A DNA stretch of 45,425 bases. Source: a virus. The position numbers were made by a program, and so were the translations under genes. This document shows positions 39,180 through 44,740 of this stretch, one piece after another; positions within the stretch are counted from its first letter, which is position 1; each line of letters opens with the position of its first letter. The notes beneath the pieces were generated by a model that saw only the letters and a program-made list of their open reading frames with translations, made no database searches and was not told the DNA's origin. The stretch covers positions 1 through 45,425 of the IMG/VR virus record IMGVR_UViG_3300007640_000057; one strand, written 5' to 3'.

Positions 39180-40058
39180 TCAACCAAGACAGAATGCATC
39201 GCGTTGTGCTGGCGTCCACTTAACACCGTGCGGGAGCTTAAAACGTAGGCCGACAATCCGAAAGCCTTGACGATCACCAGGGCGAAAGTCTGACTTGTCG
39301 CCGTCAATCACCCAGAACTTACGATTTTGATAGTAAACAAAATTCGGCAAGGGTTGGCCGCGCTTGACGTTAAAAGCAGCGGCGATGTTTATGCCAGCAT
39401 TAACAGCAGAAGCTGCGATTTTATGGTTCTGCTTATTGTCATGGCCATCGAAACTAAAAGTTAAGTGATAACCTAAGCGCTTACATTCTGCCCAGTTATG
39501 CTTCACTTTCGTGTAGTCATAGAAGATAACGTTCTCGCCCGTATTGTCTCGCATGAAGTTAAAGATCTCAAAAATGTTGCGCTTTCCAATAGGAACCAAA
39601 GCGCCAAACTTAATGTGGCAGAATGTAGAGAATTCTGGCGTGATAGTAAGGTCTAAATTCTCCCACATAATGTCGGAGGTTCCATTAAGTCTCACGGCCA
39701 GGATCCCATCATCTTGCTTGTTGCAAGCGTAGAGAATTGCCAGAATCAACAACAGCCCGAACCGCTGATTGTCTGCTGAGAATGCTAAAGTCCGACGAAT
39801 TCTTGCCGCTTGCTTGGTGTTCATATAAGCCGGATTGCCTGCAAAGTGCAGACAAATAGCCTTGCAATTCTTTGCACCTGGGCAAACATTAACGCCGGAT
39901 GATTCTGCAGGAGACAAGTGGAGAATTCTTGTCTCAATTTCGCTCTTCTCAGTCTTAGGATTAACCCCTAAAAGCGACTTAAAATCCAGCTTATATATCG
40001 TGCAGAACTGCTTCAGATCGGCAGGAAGTTTGGCGCGAGAGTTGATGACGGCAGACAT
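39180..40058 (-). CDS. Gp88-like phage protein with Cys cluster
   Basis: 292 residues from ATG at 40058. ILHLSPAESSGVNVCPGAKN, then CKAICLHFAGN, gives C59-x5-C65-x3-C69, the hallmark of the phage 'gene product 88' family (LS.A.S.GVNVCP.A..C...CL...G). Later DLTITPEFSTFCHIKFGALVPI and VKHNWAECKRLGYHLTFSFDGHD also fit. A longer frame from 40169 would translate a GCGA-loop hairpin, so the shorter start is preferred. The biochemical role of the family is unknown; the cysteines suggest a metal or Fe-S site. Confidence 0.72.
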   Translation of the reverse strand: MSAVINSRAKLPADLKQFCTIYKLDFKSLLGVNPKTEKSEIETRILHLSPAESSGVNVCPGAKNCKAICLHFAGNPAYMNTKQAARIRRTLAFSADNQRFGLLLILAILYACNKQDDGILAVRLNGTSDIMWENLDLTITPEFSTFCHIKFGALVPIGKRNIFEIFNFMRDNTGENVIFYDYTKVKHNWAECKRLGYHLTFSFDGHDNKQNHKIAASAVNAGINIAAAFNVKRGQPLPNFVYYQNRKFWVIDGDKSDFRPGDRQGFRIVGLRFKLPHGVKWTPAQRDAFCLG

Positions 40059-40084
40059 GGAAGAAAGGAGAGAAAGGACTGCGT

Positions 40085-40115
40085 CGCATCGCTGCGCCGC
40101 TTGATCGAAAGCATA
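40085..40115 (-). promoter_or_regulatory. GCGA-tetraloop leader hairpin of the Gp88-like gene
   Basis: Minus strand CGCA-GCGA-TGCG (40096-40085) lies 26 nt before the ATG. A TATGCT -10-like box (40115-40110) sits 13 nt further upstream. This is the weakest leftward member of the hairpin family (4-bp stem). Confidence 0.4.
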
Positions 40116-40578
40116 GGCCACAAAATCCCGCAACGATCGACCGGAGTGGACGATTTTATTTGTGGCCACTGATGTGGCACGTTGCCTTGACGCGCAGTCT
40201 GAAGGATGGTAAGCGCTGCCATTACGGGTCCAGATCGTGCCAAACCAGAGAGGAAACGCGGACGTGCGCGACTACAGCATCACGGCGATTCTGTCAAATA
40301 ATCCGCTTTCTGTATCACTGCAAACTTTAAGCGCTGAGAACACTTGCGAACACTGGCGACCTTCGGAAACGCTTTCTAGGTGGGATGCCACGCGGGAGAG
40401 GGTTTGGCGGCTTACAGAGGCTTCTGGGGGCCCCTCACGGCCTATCACCCGTGTTTATCAATCCATCGGCTCACCTTATGAGTCAAACTGTATCAACGGA
40501 TACAGACAGGGATCCCATAGTGTGATCAACCAACGTGATAGTTCAAACGTACTAGGTCACCAAGCTAGTCTAGAGCTT
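40116..40578. other. Non-coding stretch upstream of the Gp88-like gene
   Basis: No reading frame on either strand that I would defend. GTATC-AACG-GATAC (40490-40503) can form a short hairpin. It leads directly into the repeat block at 40579. Confidence 0.4.
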
Positions 40579-40836
40579 CACGATCACGATCACGATCACG
40601 ATCGCCAATCGATCACGATCAGAATTCTCATCAGGGCACAATACGATTGCGTATCAAGATCGGGCATCAATCAGGATTCGTATCAGCATCAATCTCCAAT
40701 ACGATTCCGTATCACGATCACAATCCGATACGATTCCGTATCACGATCAAGGCTTGATCACGATCATGATCAGCATCACAATCCGATCACGATTCGTATC
40801 AGGATCGAAAAACGATCACGATTCGTATCAGGATCA
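40579..40836. repeat. GATC-rich degenerate repeat block
   Basis: Begins as an exact CACGAT hexamer tandem (40579-40602). It continues as five or six degenerate copies of ACGATTCSGTATCASGATCA, for example at 40699, 40728, 40786 and 40812; many copies contain the dyad ATACG-attc-CGTAT. I count about 16 GATC sites in 258 bp, where about one is expected. Confidence 0.85.
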
Positions 40837-40838
40837 AA

Positions 40839-40981
40839 GGTTAAGAACAGGTTAAGAAGAGGTTAAGGGCAGGTTAAGAACAGGTTAAGAAGAGGTTAAG
40901 AAGAGGTTAAGGGCAGGTTAAGAAAAGGTTAAGAGAAGGTTAAGAGAAGGTTAAGAGAAGGTTAAGAGAAGGTTAAGAGAA
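40839..40981. repeat. 13 x 11-bp tandem array of GGTTAAG (iteron-like)
   Basis: GGTTAAG occurs 13 times with no mismatch at 40839, 40850, 40861, 40872, 40883, 40894, 40905, 40916, 40927, 40938, 40949, 40960 and 40971. The 4-nt spacers vary (AACA, AAGA, GGCA, AAAA, AGAA). The spacing is exactly 11 bp, close to one helical turn, so a protein bound to each unit would lie on one face of the DNA. Such arrays serve as iterons or partition sites in replicons; the function here is inferred. Confidence 0.93.
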
Positions 40982-40990
40982 TTCCCCTTA

Positions 40991-41073
40991 GATACGACCC
41001 TAGCCGGACCTAATACGACCCTAGCCGGACCTTATACAACCTTAGCCGGTTCTAATACGATACCAGCCAGTTC
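40991..41073. repeat. Four 20/21-bp tandem repeats running out of a gene's 3' end
   Basis: Units start at 40991 (20 bp), 41011, 41032 and 41053 (21 bp each), consensus TAATACGACCCTAGCCGGAC. The unit at 41053 encodes the last residues of the gene at 41042-41224 (GWYRIRTG), and the stop lies in the next unit. The array therefore appears to have grown by duplication of the gene's 3' end. Confidence 0.85.
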
Positions 41074-41224
41074 CAGATTGAGCGGCCTCAATGGCCGCTT
41101 CTTCCGTTTCATATGGTCCTCCAATTCTTTCTCCATTGTCTTCATCATCATGCCAATACCAGCCTTCTATAAGCTCAGTGCCTTTACAGTCTTCTGCATT
41201 AAAGAATTCCACTAATAGCATCAA
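41042..41224 (-). CDS. Small acidic protein (60 aa)
   Basis: MMLLVEFFNAEDCKGTELIE, then WYWHDDEDNGERIGGPYETEEAAIEAA. The pattern WYWH.DE.GERIGP....EEA resembles small 'query-like' phage and bacterial domains of unknown role. The start overlaps the previous gene's stop (ATGA). Its 3' end is repeated three more times downstream. Confidence 0.6.
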   Translation of the reverse strand: MMLLVEFFNAEDCKGTELIEGWYWHDDEDNGERIGGPYETEEAAIEAAQSGTGWYRIRTG

Positions 41225-41409
41225 TCGTCTCCGATAATACGAAAATCAGGATCATTTTCCTTTTTAATCCATCGACATTGATTTAGCTCAGGCCATACGA
41301 CAAAAAGCTTGTCGTGATGATTCTGTTCAACAATAGCCATGGTGAGACTGTTGCCAATTCGGCTCTTGCCTTTCTTGCTAGTGGCAATGACGTTTACGAT
41401 GTCTTGCAT
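41221..41409 (-). CDS. Small unknown protein (62 aa)
   Basis: MQDIVNVIATSKKGKSRIGN, then EQNHHDKLFVVWPELNQCRW, ending DFRIIGDD. ATG at 41409 is preferred because it follows TTCCATTGCTCCTCCC, the same leader as nrdB. ATG at 41445, directly after a GC-rich hairpin, would add 12 proline-rich residues. KGKSRIGN...VEQN...VVWPELNQCRW reads like a small beta-barrel. No family recognised. Confidence 0.55.
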   Translation of the reverse strand: MQDIVNVIATSKKGKSRIGNSLTMAIVEQNHHDKLFVVWPELNQCRWIKKENDPDFRIIGDD

Positions 41410-41456
41410 GGGAGGAGCAATGGAAGGGAATGGTAGTGAAGGCATGATGAAAGGAA

Positions 41457-41477
41457 AGGCCGCCTTGAGGGCGGCCT
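41457..41477 (-). terminator. GC-rich hairpin between two small genes
   Basis: Minus strand AGGCCGCC-CTCAA-GGCGGCCT, perfect 8-bp stem, followed by UUCCUUUC. It can end the 41486-41785 transcript or act in the leader of the next gene, 11 nt before ATG 41445. Confidence 0.6.
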
Positions 41478-41485
41478 AGTGCGCG

Positions 41486-41785
41486 TCAGGAAGCTTCAGA
41501 GGCCCAACGAATCAGCCTGGCAACAATCGTGTCGCTGGTCTCGTTGAAGAGCTTGCTAATGGCCATTGCAGAGGCTGCAAGATCGAACTCGCCATTGGCA
41601 TCAGTCTTCACTCGCCCCATGCAGAGTTGACCATGATCGTTCTTCGTGACCAAGGCAACACCAGGCATGATGAAACCAGTGCCAGGCTTGCCATCACGAA
41701 TGAAACGAGCAGTGAGGCTAAGGAGTTGATCTTCAGTGTGGCGAACAGTGAGGCCACCAGCGTTGATCGGGAAAGTGCGGGTCAT
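41486..41785 (-). CDS. Unknown early-region protein (99 aa)
   Basis: MTRTFPINAGGLTVRHTEDQ, then GTGFIMPGVALVTKNDHGQLCMGRVKTDANG, then a helical end (MAISKLFNETSDTIVARLIR). It has its own promoter-hairpin leader and a hairpin behind it, so it is a monocistronic unit. No family recognised. Confidence 0.6.
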   Translation of the reverse strand: MTRTFPINAGGLTVRHTEDQLLSLTARFIRDGKPGTGFIMPGVALVTKNDHGQLCMGRVKTDANGEFDLAASAMAISKLFNETSDTIVARLIRWASEAS

Positions 41786-41806
41786 GGTTTTGATGCAAAG
41801 GGACAG

Positions 41807-41832
41807 AGGCGTCGCCGCCTGGAAGAAATATA
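41807..41832 (-). promoter_or_regulatory. -10-like box and GCGA-tetraloop leader hairpin
   Basis: Minus strand TATATT (41832-41827), 6 nt, AGGCG-GCGA-CGCCT (41820-41807), then 21 nt (CTGTCCCTTTGCATCAAAACC) to the ATG at 41785. Confidence 0.6.
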
Positions 41833-41841
41833 TATCAGAAG

Positions 41842-41865
41842 GGGCCAGAGCACAAGCCCTGGCCC
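41842..41865 (-). terminator. Probable terminator of the 41891-42253 gene
   Basis: Minus strand GGGCCAG and CTGGCCC pair over a 10-nt loop, 25 nt past the stop. The following tract is CCUUCUGAUAUAU, so termination may be weak. Confidence 0.45.
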
Positions 41866-41890
41866 AAATTTGACAAGCCCCCTAAGAAAA

Positions 41891-42253
41891 TCACTTGGCG
41901 TAGGCATGCCATTCACGCTTGCCCTTGCTGCTTTCCTTGCTGTTGGCTTCCCATTTCTCAGGAAGCTCTTCAGACACAATGCGAGTACCAGCAGGCACCT
42001 TAATCGAGCCCATGAGCGTGGAGATGGTCCATTGATCCATCACAGGACCGTTGATGTACCAGGATTGAGCAACGCTACATAGGCCGACCATTTCCAGTTC
42101 ACGAGGGTTCTCAGCGCCCATGCGCTCTTGAATTTCGAAGGGCTTGTGCCATTCAGGCAGCGTAATGGTCAAGCGAATGCCAGTGAGACCTTCGAAGACA
42201 GTGAAATGATCACCAGAGGCGATCTGTTCGACGGTGTGGTTGATGATGGTCAT
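41891..42253 (-). CDS. Unknown early-region protein (120 aa)
   Basis: From ATG at 42253: MTIINHTVEQIASGDHFTVF, GLTGIRLTITLPEWHKPFEI, ending SKGKREWHAYAK. Earlier in-frame starts up to 42418 would translate the leader hairpin and promoter and are rejected. Beta-rich with a lysine-rich C-terminus. No family recognised. Confidence 0.6.
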   Translation of the reverse strand: MTIINHTVEQIASGDHFTVFEGLTGIRLTITLPEWHKPFEIQERMGAENPRELEMVGLCSVAQSWYINGPVMDQWTISTLMGSIKVPAGTRIVSEELPEKWEANSKESSKGKREWHAYAK

Positions 42254-42273
42254 GGAAGGAAAGCGAAGGAACA

Positions 42274-42304
42274 GAGGCATCGCTGCCTCATGCCCAGAAT
42301 TGTA
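42274..42304 (-). promoter_or_regulatory. -10-like box and GCGA-tetraloop leader hairpin
   Basis: Minus strand TACAAT (42304-42299), 9 nt, GAGGCA-GCGA-TGCCTC (42289-42274), then 20 nt to the ATG at 42253. The promoter stretch is almost identical to that at 42827. Confidence 0.65.
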
Positions 42305-42332
42305 CAGCAAAAAGCGCGATCTGGCTAGGCAG

Positions 42333-42354
42333 AAAAAAGGCCCCGAAGGGCCTT
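42333..42354 (-). terminator. Intrinsic terminator of the 42361-42783 gene
   Basis: Minus strand AAGGCCC-TTCG-GGGCCTT, a 7-bp stem closed by a UUCG tetraloop, then six further U. It lies 6 nt after the stop codon. Confidence 0.85.
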
Positions 42355-42360
42355 GATGGT

Positions 42361-42783
42361 TCAGATGACTCCGTTGCGCTTGCAGTAGTCGCGGATCCAG
42401 GAGAGGGTCTTCGTGCATCTCTTGTCCTCGCCATCCTTGTTAACGAAGCGGAGGGCGTAGACGACTTGACCGTTGAGGTTGCGGTATCCCTGGCGGCTGA
42501 CGACGATCTGCTTGCGCTGGCAGAACTCGTTCTGTGCAATGGCGTCAGCGAGTTCGTCGATCTCGCGGCGGGGTTTGTCTGCTGCGGTCTTGGTGTTCTT
42601 CTCTAGGCCCAGGTCGGAGACCATGGCGCGAACTGAGCTGAGGCTGAGCCACTCGCCGTCAACCAAGTAGTGGGGGCCACCGAAGCCAGCGACGCGGTCT
42701 TGCTTGCGACCGGGCTTGGACACCTCATGACCTGCAGCGACGAGGGCTTTGAGTGCGTCGTTGATGGGAATGAACTTAGCCAT
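42361..42783 (-). CDS. Unknown protein (140 aa), G+C-rich gene
   Basis: MAKFIPINDALKALVAAGHE, then RVAGFGGPHYLVDGEWLSLS, then PRREIDELADAIAQNEFCQRK and a basic end (TKTLSWIRDYCKRNGVI). The N-terminal helix pair followed by a wing-like HYLVDGEWLSLSSVRAMV suggests a DNA-binding fold. Base composition is clearly richer in G+C than the rest of the window, a possible sign of recent acquisition. It has its own leader and terminator. Confidence 0.65.
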   Translation of the reverse strand: MAKFIPINDALKALVAAGHEVSKPGRKQDRVAGFGGPHYLVDGEWLSLSSVRAMVSDLGLEKNTKTAADKPRREIDELADAIAQNEFCQRKQIVVSRQGYRNLNGQVVYALRFVNKDGEDKRCTKTLSWIRDYCKRNGVI

Positions 42784-42803
42784 GATTTTGATGCAAGTGG
42801 ATT

Positions 42804-42832
42804 GAGCGTCGCCGCCCATGCACAGAATTGTA
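42804..42832 (-). promoter_or_regulatory. -10-like box and GCGA-tetraloop leader hairpin
   Basis: Minus strand TACAAT (42832-42827), 9 nt, GGGCG-GCGA-CGCTC (42817-42804, one G-U), then 20 nt (AATCCACTTGCATCAAAATC) to the ATG at 42783. Confidence 0.65.
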
Positions 42833-42852
42833 CAGCATCAGGCAGGATCTGA

Positions 42853-43170
42853 CTACCCTGTGTGCTTGGCAATCCATTTTATGTCCCATGAGCCTGGTTT
42901 TGCTCTTTCATACCAGTGGCCCACTGGCACTATTTCACCTTCTTCGATGTCGGCGTCATTAGCAGCACACCAGCCACCAACACACTCATCGCCTTTATAT
43001 ATAGCAATAATATCTTCTTTGTCTTCCATTGCTTGTCTGATATGAAATATGAAGTCTTTTAAACACCAAGCTTGATATTCTCCTTTCGTTGCATTGAAAT
43101 AAGGGCCGTTATCAGTGAAGGTACGAATTGTTGCGGGAGGGATTACTTTAGGGCAAGAAAGAGAAATCAT
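42853..43170 (-). CDS. Unknown protein (105 aa)
   Basis: MISLSCPKVIPPATIRTFTD, then FHIRQAMEDKEDIIAIYKGD followed by WCAANDADIEEGEIVPVGHWYE. Its ATG overlaps the upstream TGA (ATGA), indicating coupling. Mixed alpha/beta. No family recognised. Confidence 0.6.
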   Translation of the reverse strand: MISLSCPKVIPPATIRTFTDNGPYFNATKGEYQAWCLKDFIFHIRQAMEDKEDIIAIYKGDECVGGWCAANDADIEEGEIVPVGHWYERAKPGSWDIKWIAKHTG

Positions 43171-43400
43171 TTGAGATTAGGATTGCGTTCTTGGGGAGTG
43201 AGCGATGGATGAGAATCGAGATGGGAATCGGGATAGGAATCTAAAAGGGAATATTTCCCTTCCATTGTTTCTTCATCTTCAACTATTGAAACAGTGTATG
43301 GCGTGCCTGCCATTGCGTAGAGCTTGGTGAGTTCCCAGTGCTCTTCTTCTGAGGAGCAATAGTCTTCCCAGCCATCTTCTGAGGCGAAAAGGTAGTGCAT
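43167..43400 (-). CDS. Small acidic protein (77 aa)
   Basis: MHYLFASEDGWEDYCSSEEE, then WELTKLYAMAGTPYTVSIVEDEE, and a low-complexity end with three SYPDSHLDSHPS-type repeats. Leader TTTCCATCGCTCCTTGTTTTC-ATG belongs to the same set as nrdB. Coupled to the next gene. No family recognised. Confidence 0.55.
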   Translation of the reverse strand: MHYLFASEDGWEDYCSSEEEHWELTKLYAMAGTPYTVSIVEDEETMEGKYSLLDSYPDSHLDSHPSLTPQERNPNLK

Positions 43401-43537
43401 GAAAACAAGGAGCGATGGAAAAGGGCGAGATCGGAATTGGCCTCATGCAGCCAGGTGCCGCATGTATATCCGAGAGTATACAGAAAGGCCACAATTGGTG
43501 CTGTGGCGTAGGCTACAGAGCGGATAAAGTTAATCAT
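43283..43537 (-). CDS. Small membrane protein candidate (84 aa)
   Basis: MINFIRSVAYATAPIVAFLY, then TLGYTCGTWLHEANSDLALF: an N-terminal hydrophobic helix typical of small phage inner-membrane proteins. Its ATG overlaps the upstream stop as ATGA, which supports translation. It overlaps the next gene by 118 nt in another frame, and that part of the product looks random. The functional part is probably the first 45 residues. Confidence 0.42.
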   Translation of the reverse strand: MINFIRSVAYATAPIVAFLYTLGYTCGTWLHEANSDLALFHRSLFSCTTFSPQKMAGKTIAPQKKSTGNSPSSTQWQARHTLFQ

Positions 43538-43740
43538 CGTGCTTTCAGGGAGATCAGGAATTGCTCTGCTTCCCATTCCTGGTTGAAAGGAGGGGAGATC
43601 AGTTGAGTGCGAATGGAAAGTTCAGATTCACGTTCCCATTCGTAGGCAAACCACTTGCCGTCACGCTTTTGAACGCCATAGCCCCAGTGCTGTGCTTCGC
43701 GGTCGGCCTGGATTGCTGCGAGGTGTGAGAGGGAGTTCAT
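43534..43740 (-). CDS. Unknown protein (68 aa)
   Basis: From ATG at 43740: MNSLSHLAAIQADREAQHWG, then GVQKRDGKWFAYEWERESEL, ending EAEQFLISLKAR. The larger frame from 43830 would translate the leader hairpin and is rejected. Charged, alpha/beta; DGKWFAYEWE resembles small antiparallel sheets. First gene of a coupled group of four. Confidence 0.55.
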   Translation of the reverse strand: MNSLSHLAAIQADREAQHWGYGVQKRDGKWFAYEWERESELSIRTQLISPPFNQEWEAEQFLISLKAR

Positions 43741-43759
43741 GGCTTTAGGAAGTAAAGGA

Positions 43760-43787
43760 GCGGAATCGCTTCCGCCCCTAAAGAATA
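43760..43787 (-). promoter_or_regulatory. -10-like box and GCGA-tetraloop leader hairpin
   Basis: Minus strand TATTCT (43787-43782), 6 nt, GCGGAA-GCGA-TTCCGC (43775-43760), then 19 nt (TCCTTTACTTCCTAAAGCC) to the ATG at 43740. Confidence 0.65.
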
Positions 43788-43792
43788 CACCA

Positions 43793-44128
43793 TCACGGGT
43801 GCCCTTCTGGGGTGTGTTGCATTTCTTCATGAAATGAAAGTTCTCTGCCCATTCCCTTGACAGAAATCACTCGATCACAGTCAAACGAACGCCATGCACC
43901 AGGCCCCTTCTTGGCGAGGTTAAAGTCCCTTACGCGAATGATCGAAGGAACTGTGCAATTGGTGCCAGTGCCTTTGATTTCTTTAGTGTCGCGAGGATTG
44001 AACGTAATGCAGCGTTTTGTGCCATCTTTCTTAGTGAATTCAACGCTGACGATATTGCTGCCGCAATTGAAAATGAAGCTTTTGATCGCTTTGATCTTTT
44101 CGTTGGATTCCTTCGATGAAAGAGTCAT
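43793..44128 (-). CDS. Unknown protein (111 aa)
   Basis: MTLSSKESNEKIKAIKSFIF, then VSVEFTKKDGTKRCITFNPR, ending in a proline/histidine tail. The central strands (VSVEFTKKDG...RCITFNP, WRSFDCDRVISVKG) look like a small SH3-type or WYL-like barrel, a common phage early-protein fold. No family recognised with confidence. Confidence 0.58.
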   Translation of the reverse strand: MTLSSKESNEKIKAIKSFIFNCGSNIVSVEFTKKDGTKRCITFNPRDTKEIKGTGTNCTVPSIIRVRDFNLAKKGPGAWRSFDCDRVISVKGMGRELSFHEEMQHTPEGHP

Positions 44129-44243
44129 GATCTTGTGGTTGTGGGTTTGTGATATCGAGATAGAGGCTCATGAAATAATTGTCATAAGCCTCTAAAAGTT
44201 CTTTAAATTTTTTATCAGTCACGCTCTTGCATGGAAATGCCAA
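44040..44243 (-). CDS. Small unknown protein (67 aa), overlapping
   Basis: MAFPCKSVTDKKFKELLEAY, then DNYFMSLYLDITNPQPQDHD. It bridges the gap between two firmer genes, overlapping the one before by 29 nt and the one after by 89 nt. The helical first 45 residues look real; the rest lies over the next gene. Moderate doubt remains. Confidence 0.4.
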   Translation of the reverse strand: MAFPCKSVTDKKFKELLEAYDNYFMSLYLDITNPQPQDHDSFIEGIQRKDQSDQKLHFQLRQQYRQR

Positions 44244-44475
44244 CTAAAACGTCTTCAATATATTTTTGAGCTTCGCGAAGCTTATCAAAAGCTTCTGTGC
44301 GCTCATCACGAGCTTTGTAATAATCATCCCATCCACTGGGAAAATCACGACCATTGCAAGTTGTTGAAGCAAAAGCTTGGATTGCTTTGTTGATGCTTTT
44401 ATGTGCTTCGAGATACTCATCATGCAAAGCTTGATAGCTTGTGCCGTTGAGGTTGATCTGAGGAATGGTTGCCAT
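44215..44475 (-). CDS. Unknown protein (86 aa)
   Basis: From ATG at 44475: MATIPQINLNGTSYQALHDE, then YLEAHKSINKAIQAFASTTC, ending EDVLVGISMQERD. Two long helices, coiled-coil-like. Its promoter-hairpin leader lies just after the terminator of the previous unit. No family recognised. Confidence 0.58.
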   Translation of the reverse strand: MATIPQINLNGTSYQALHDEYLEAHKSINKAIQAFASTTCNGRDFPSGWDDYYKARDERTEAFDKLREAQKYIEDVLVGISMQERD

Positions 44476-44493
44476 GGAAAAGAAAGTAAAGGG

Positions 44494-44521
44494 CGGGATC
44501 GCTCCCGATGAGAGAATAATA
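44494..44521 (-). promoter_or_regulatory. -10-like box and GCGA-tetraloop leader hairpin
   Basis: Minus strand TATTAT (44521-44516), 8 nt, CGGGA-GCGA-TCCCG (44507-44494), then 18 nt (CCCTTTACTTTCTTTTCC) to the ATG at 44475. Confidence 0.65.
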
Positions 44522-44525
44522 CATG

Positions 44526-44547
44526 AAAAAGCTCCCATTTTGGGAGC
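44526..44547 (-). terminator. Intrinsic terminator of the HicA-like gene
   Basis: Minus strand GCTCCCA-AAA-TGGGAGC followed by five U, 14 nt past the stop codon. The promoter of the next unit starts 5 nt further on. Confidence 0.82.
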
Positions 44548-44560
44548 CTGTTACATTTCT

Positions 44561-44740
44561 TCACAAAGCCAGAAGCCGTTTGATGCGTCTGTCGATATTG
44601 GTGAGAGCACGATAATCTGAGGCAGACTTAGCGGTGGTGAGTACCACGCCTGAGGGATGCTTCCAGATAAAGTGCTTTTTTTCGCGCACTAGCTTGAAAC
44701 CATGCTTTTTGCAAAGTTTCTTAATGTCTGACGCTTTCAT
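44561..44740 (-). CDS. HicA-like (YcfA-type) small protein (59 aa)
   Basis: ATG at 44740, stop at 44561-44563: MKASDIKKLCKKHGFKLVRE, then KKHFIWKHPSGVVLTTAKSA, ending LTNIDRRIKRLLAL. The order helix, ..GF..VR..KH.IW.HP.G....T.....D.R...NI...I is that of HicA double-stranded-RNA-binding-like proteins. His23 sits where the HicA catalytic His usually is. No HicB antitoxin is adjacent: the gene that overlaps it by 20 nt encodes a membrane peptide. A toxin role is therefore not supported. Confidence 0.65.
   Translation of the reverse strand: MKASDIKKLCKKHGFKLVREKKHFIWKHPSGVVLTTAKSASDYRALTNIDRRIKRLLAL

Noticed and set aside
40013-40243. Minus-strand frame and the N-terminal extension of the Gp88-like gene up to 40169
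   Set aside because: The extension would translate the GCGA hairpin and probable promoter; the shorter start at 40058 fits the leader pattern of other genes.
40237-40866. Plus-strand frame of 209 codons with His-Asp runs
   Set aside because: The His-Asp and Ile-Arg runs are the translation of the GATCAC and GTATCA DNA repeats; it ends inside the GGTTAAG array. No ribosome site or protein-like composition.
40839-40981. CRISPR array
   Set aside because: Unit length 11 bp with 4-nt spacers is far too short for repeats and spacers, and there are no cas genes.
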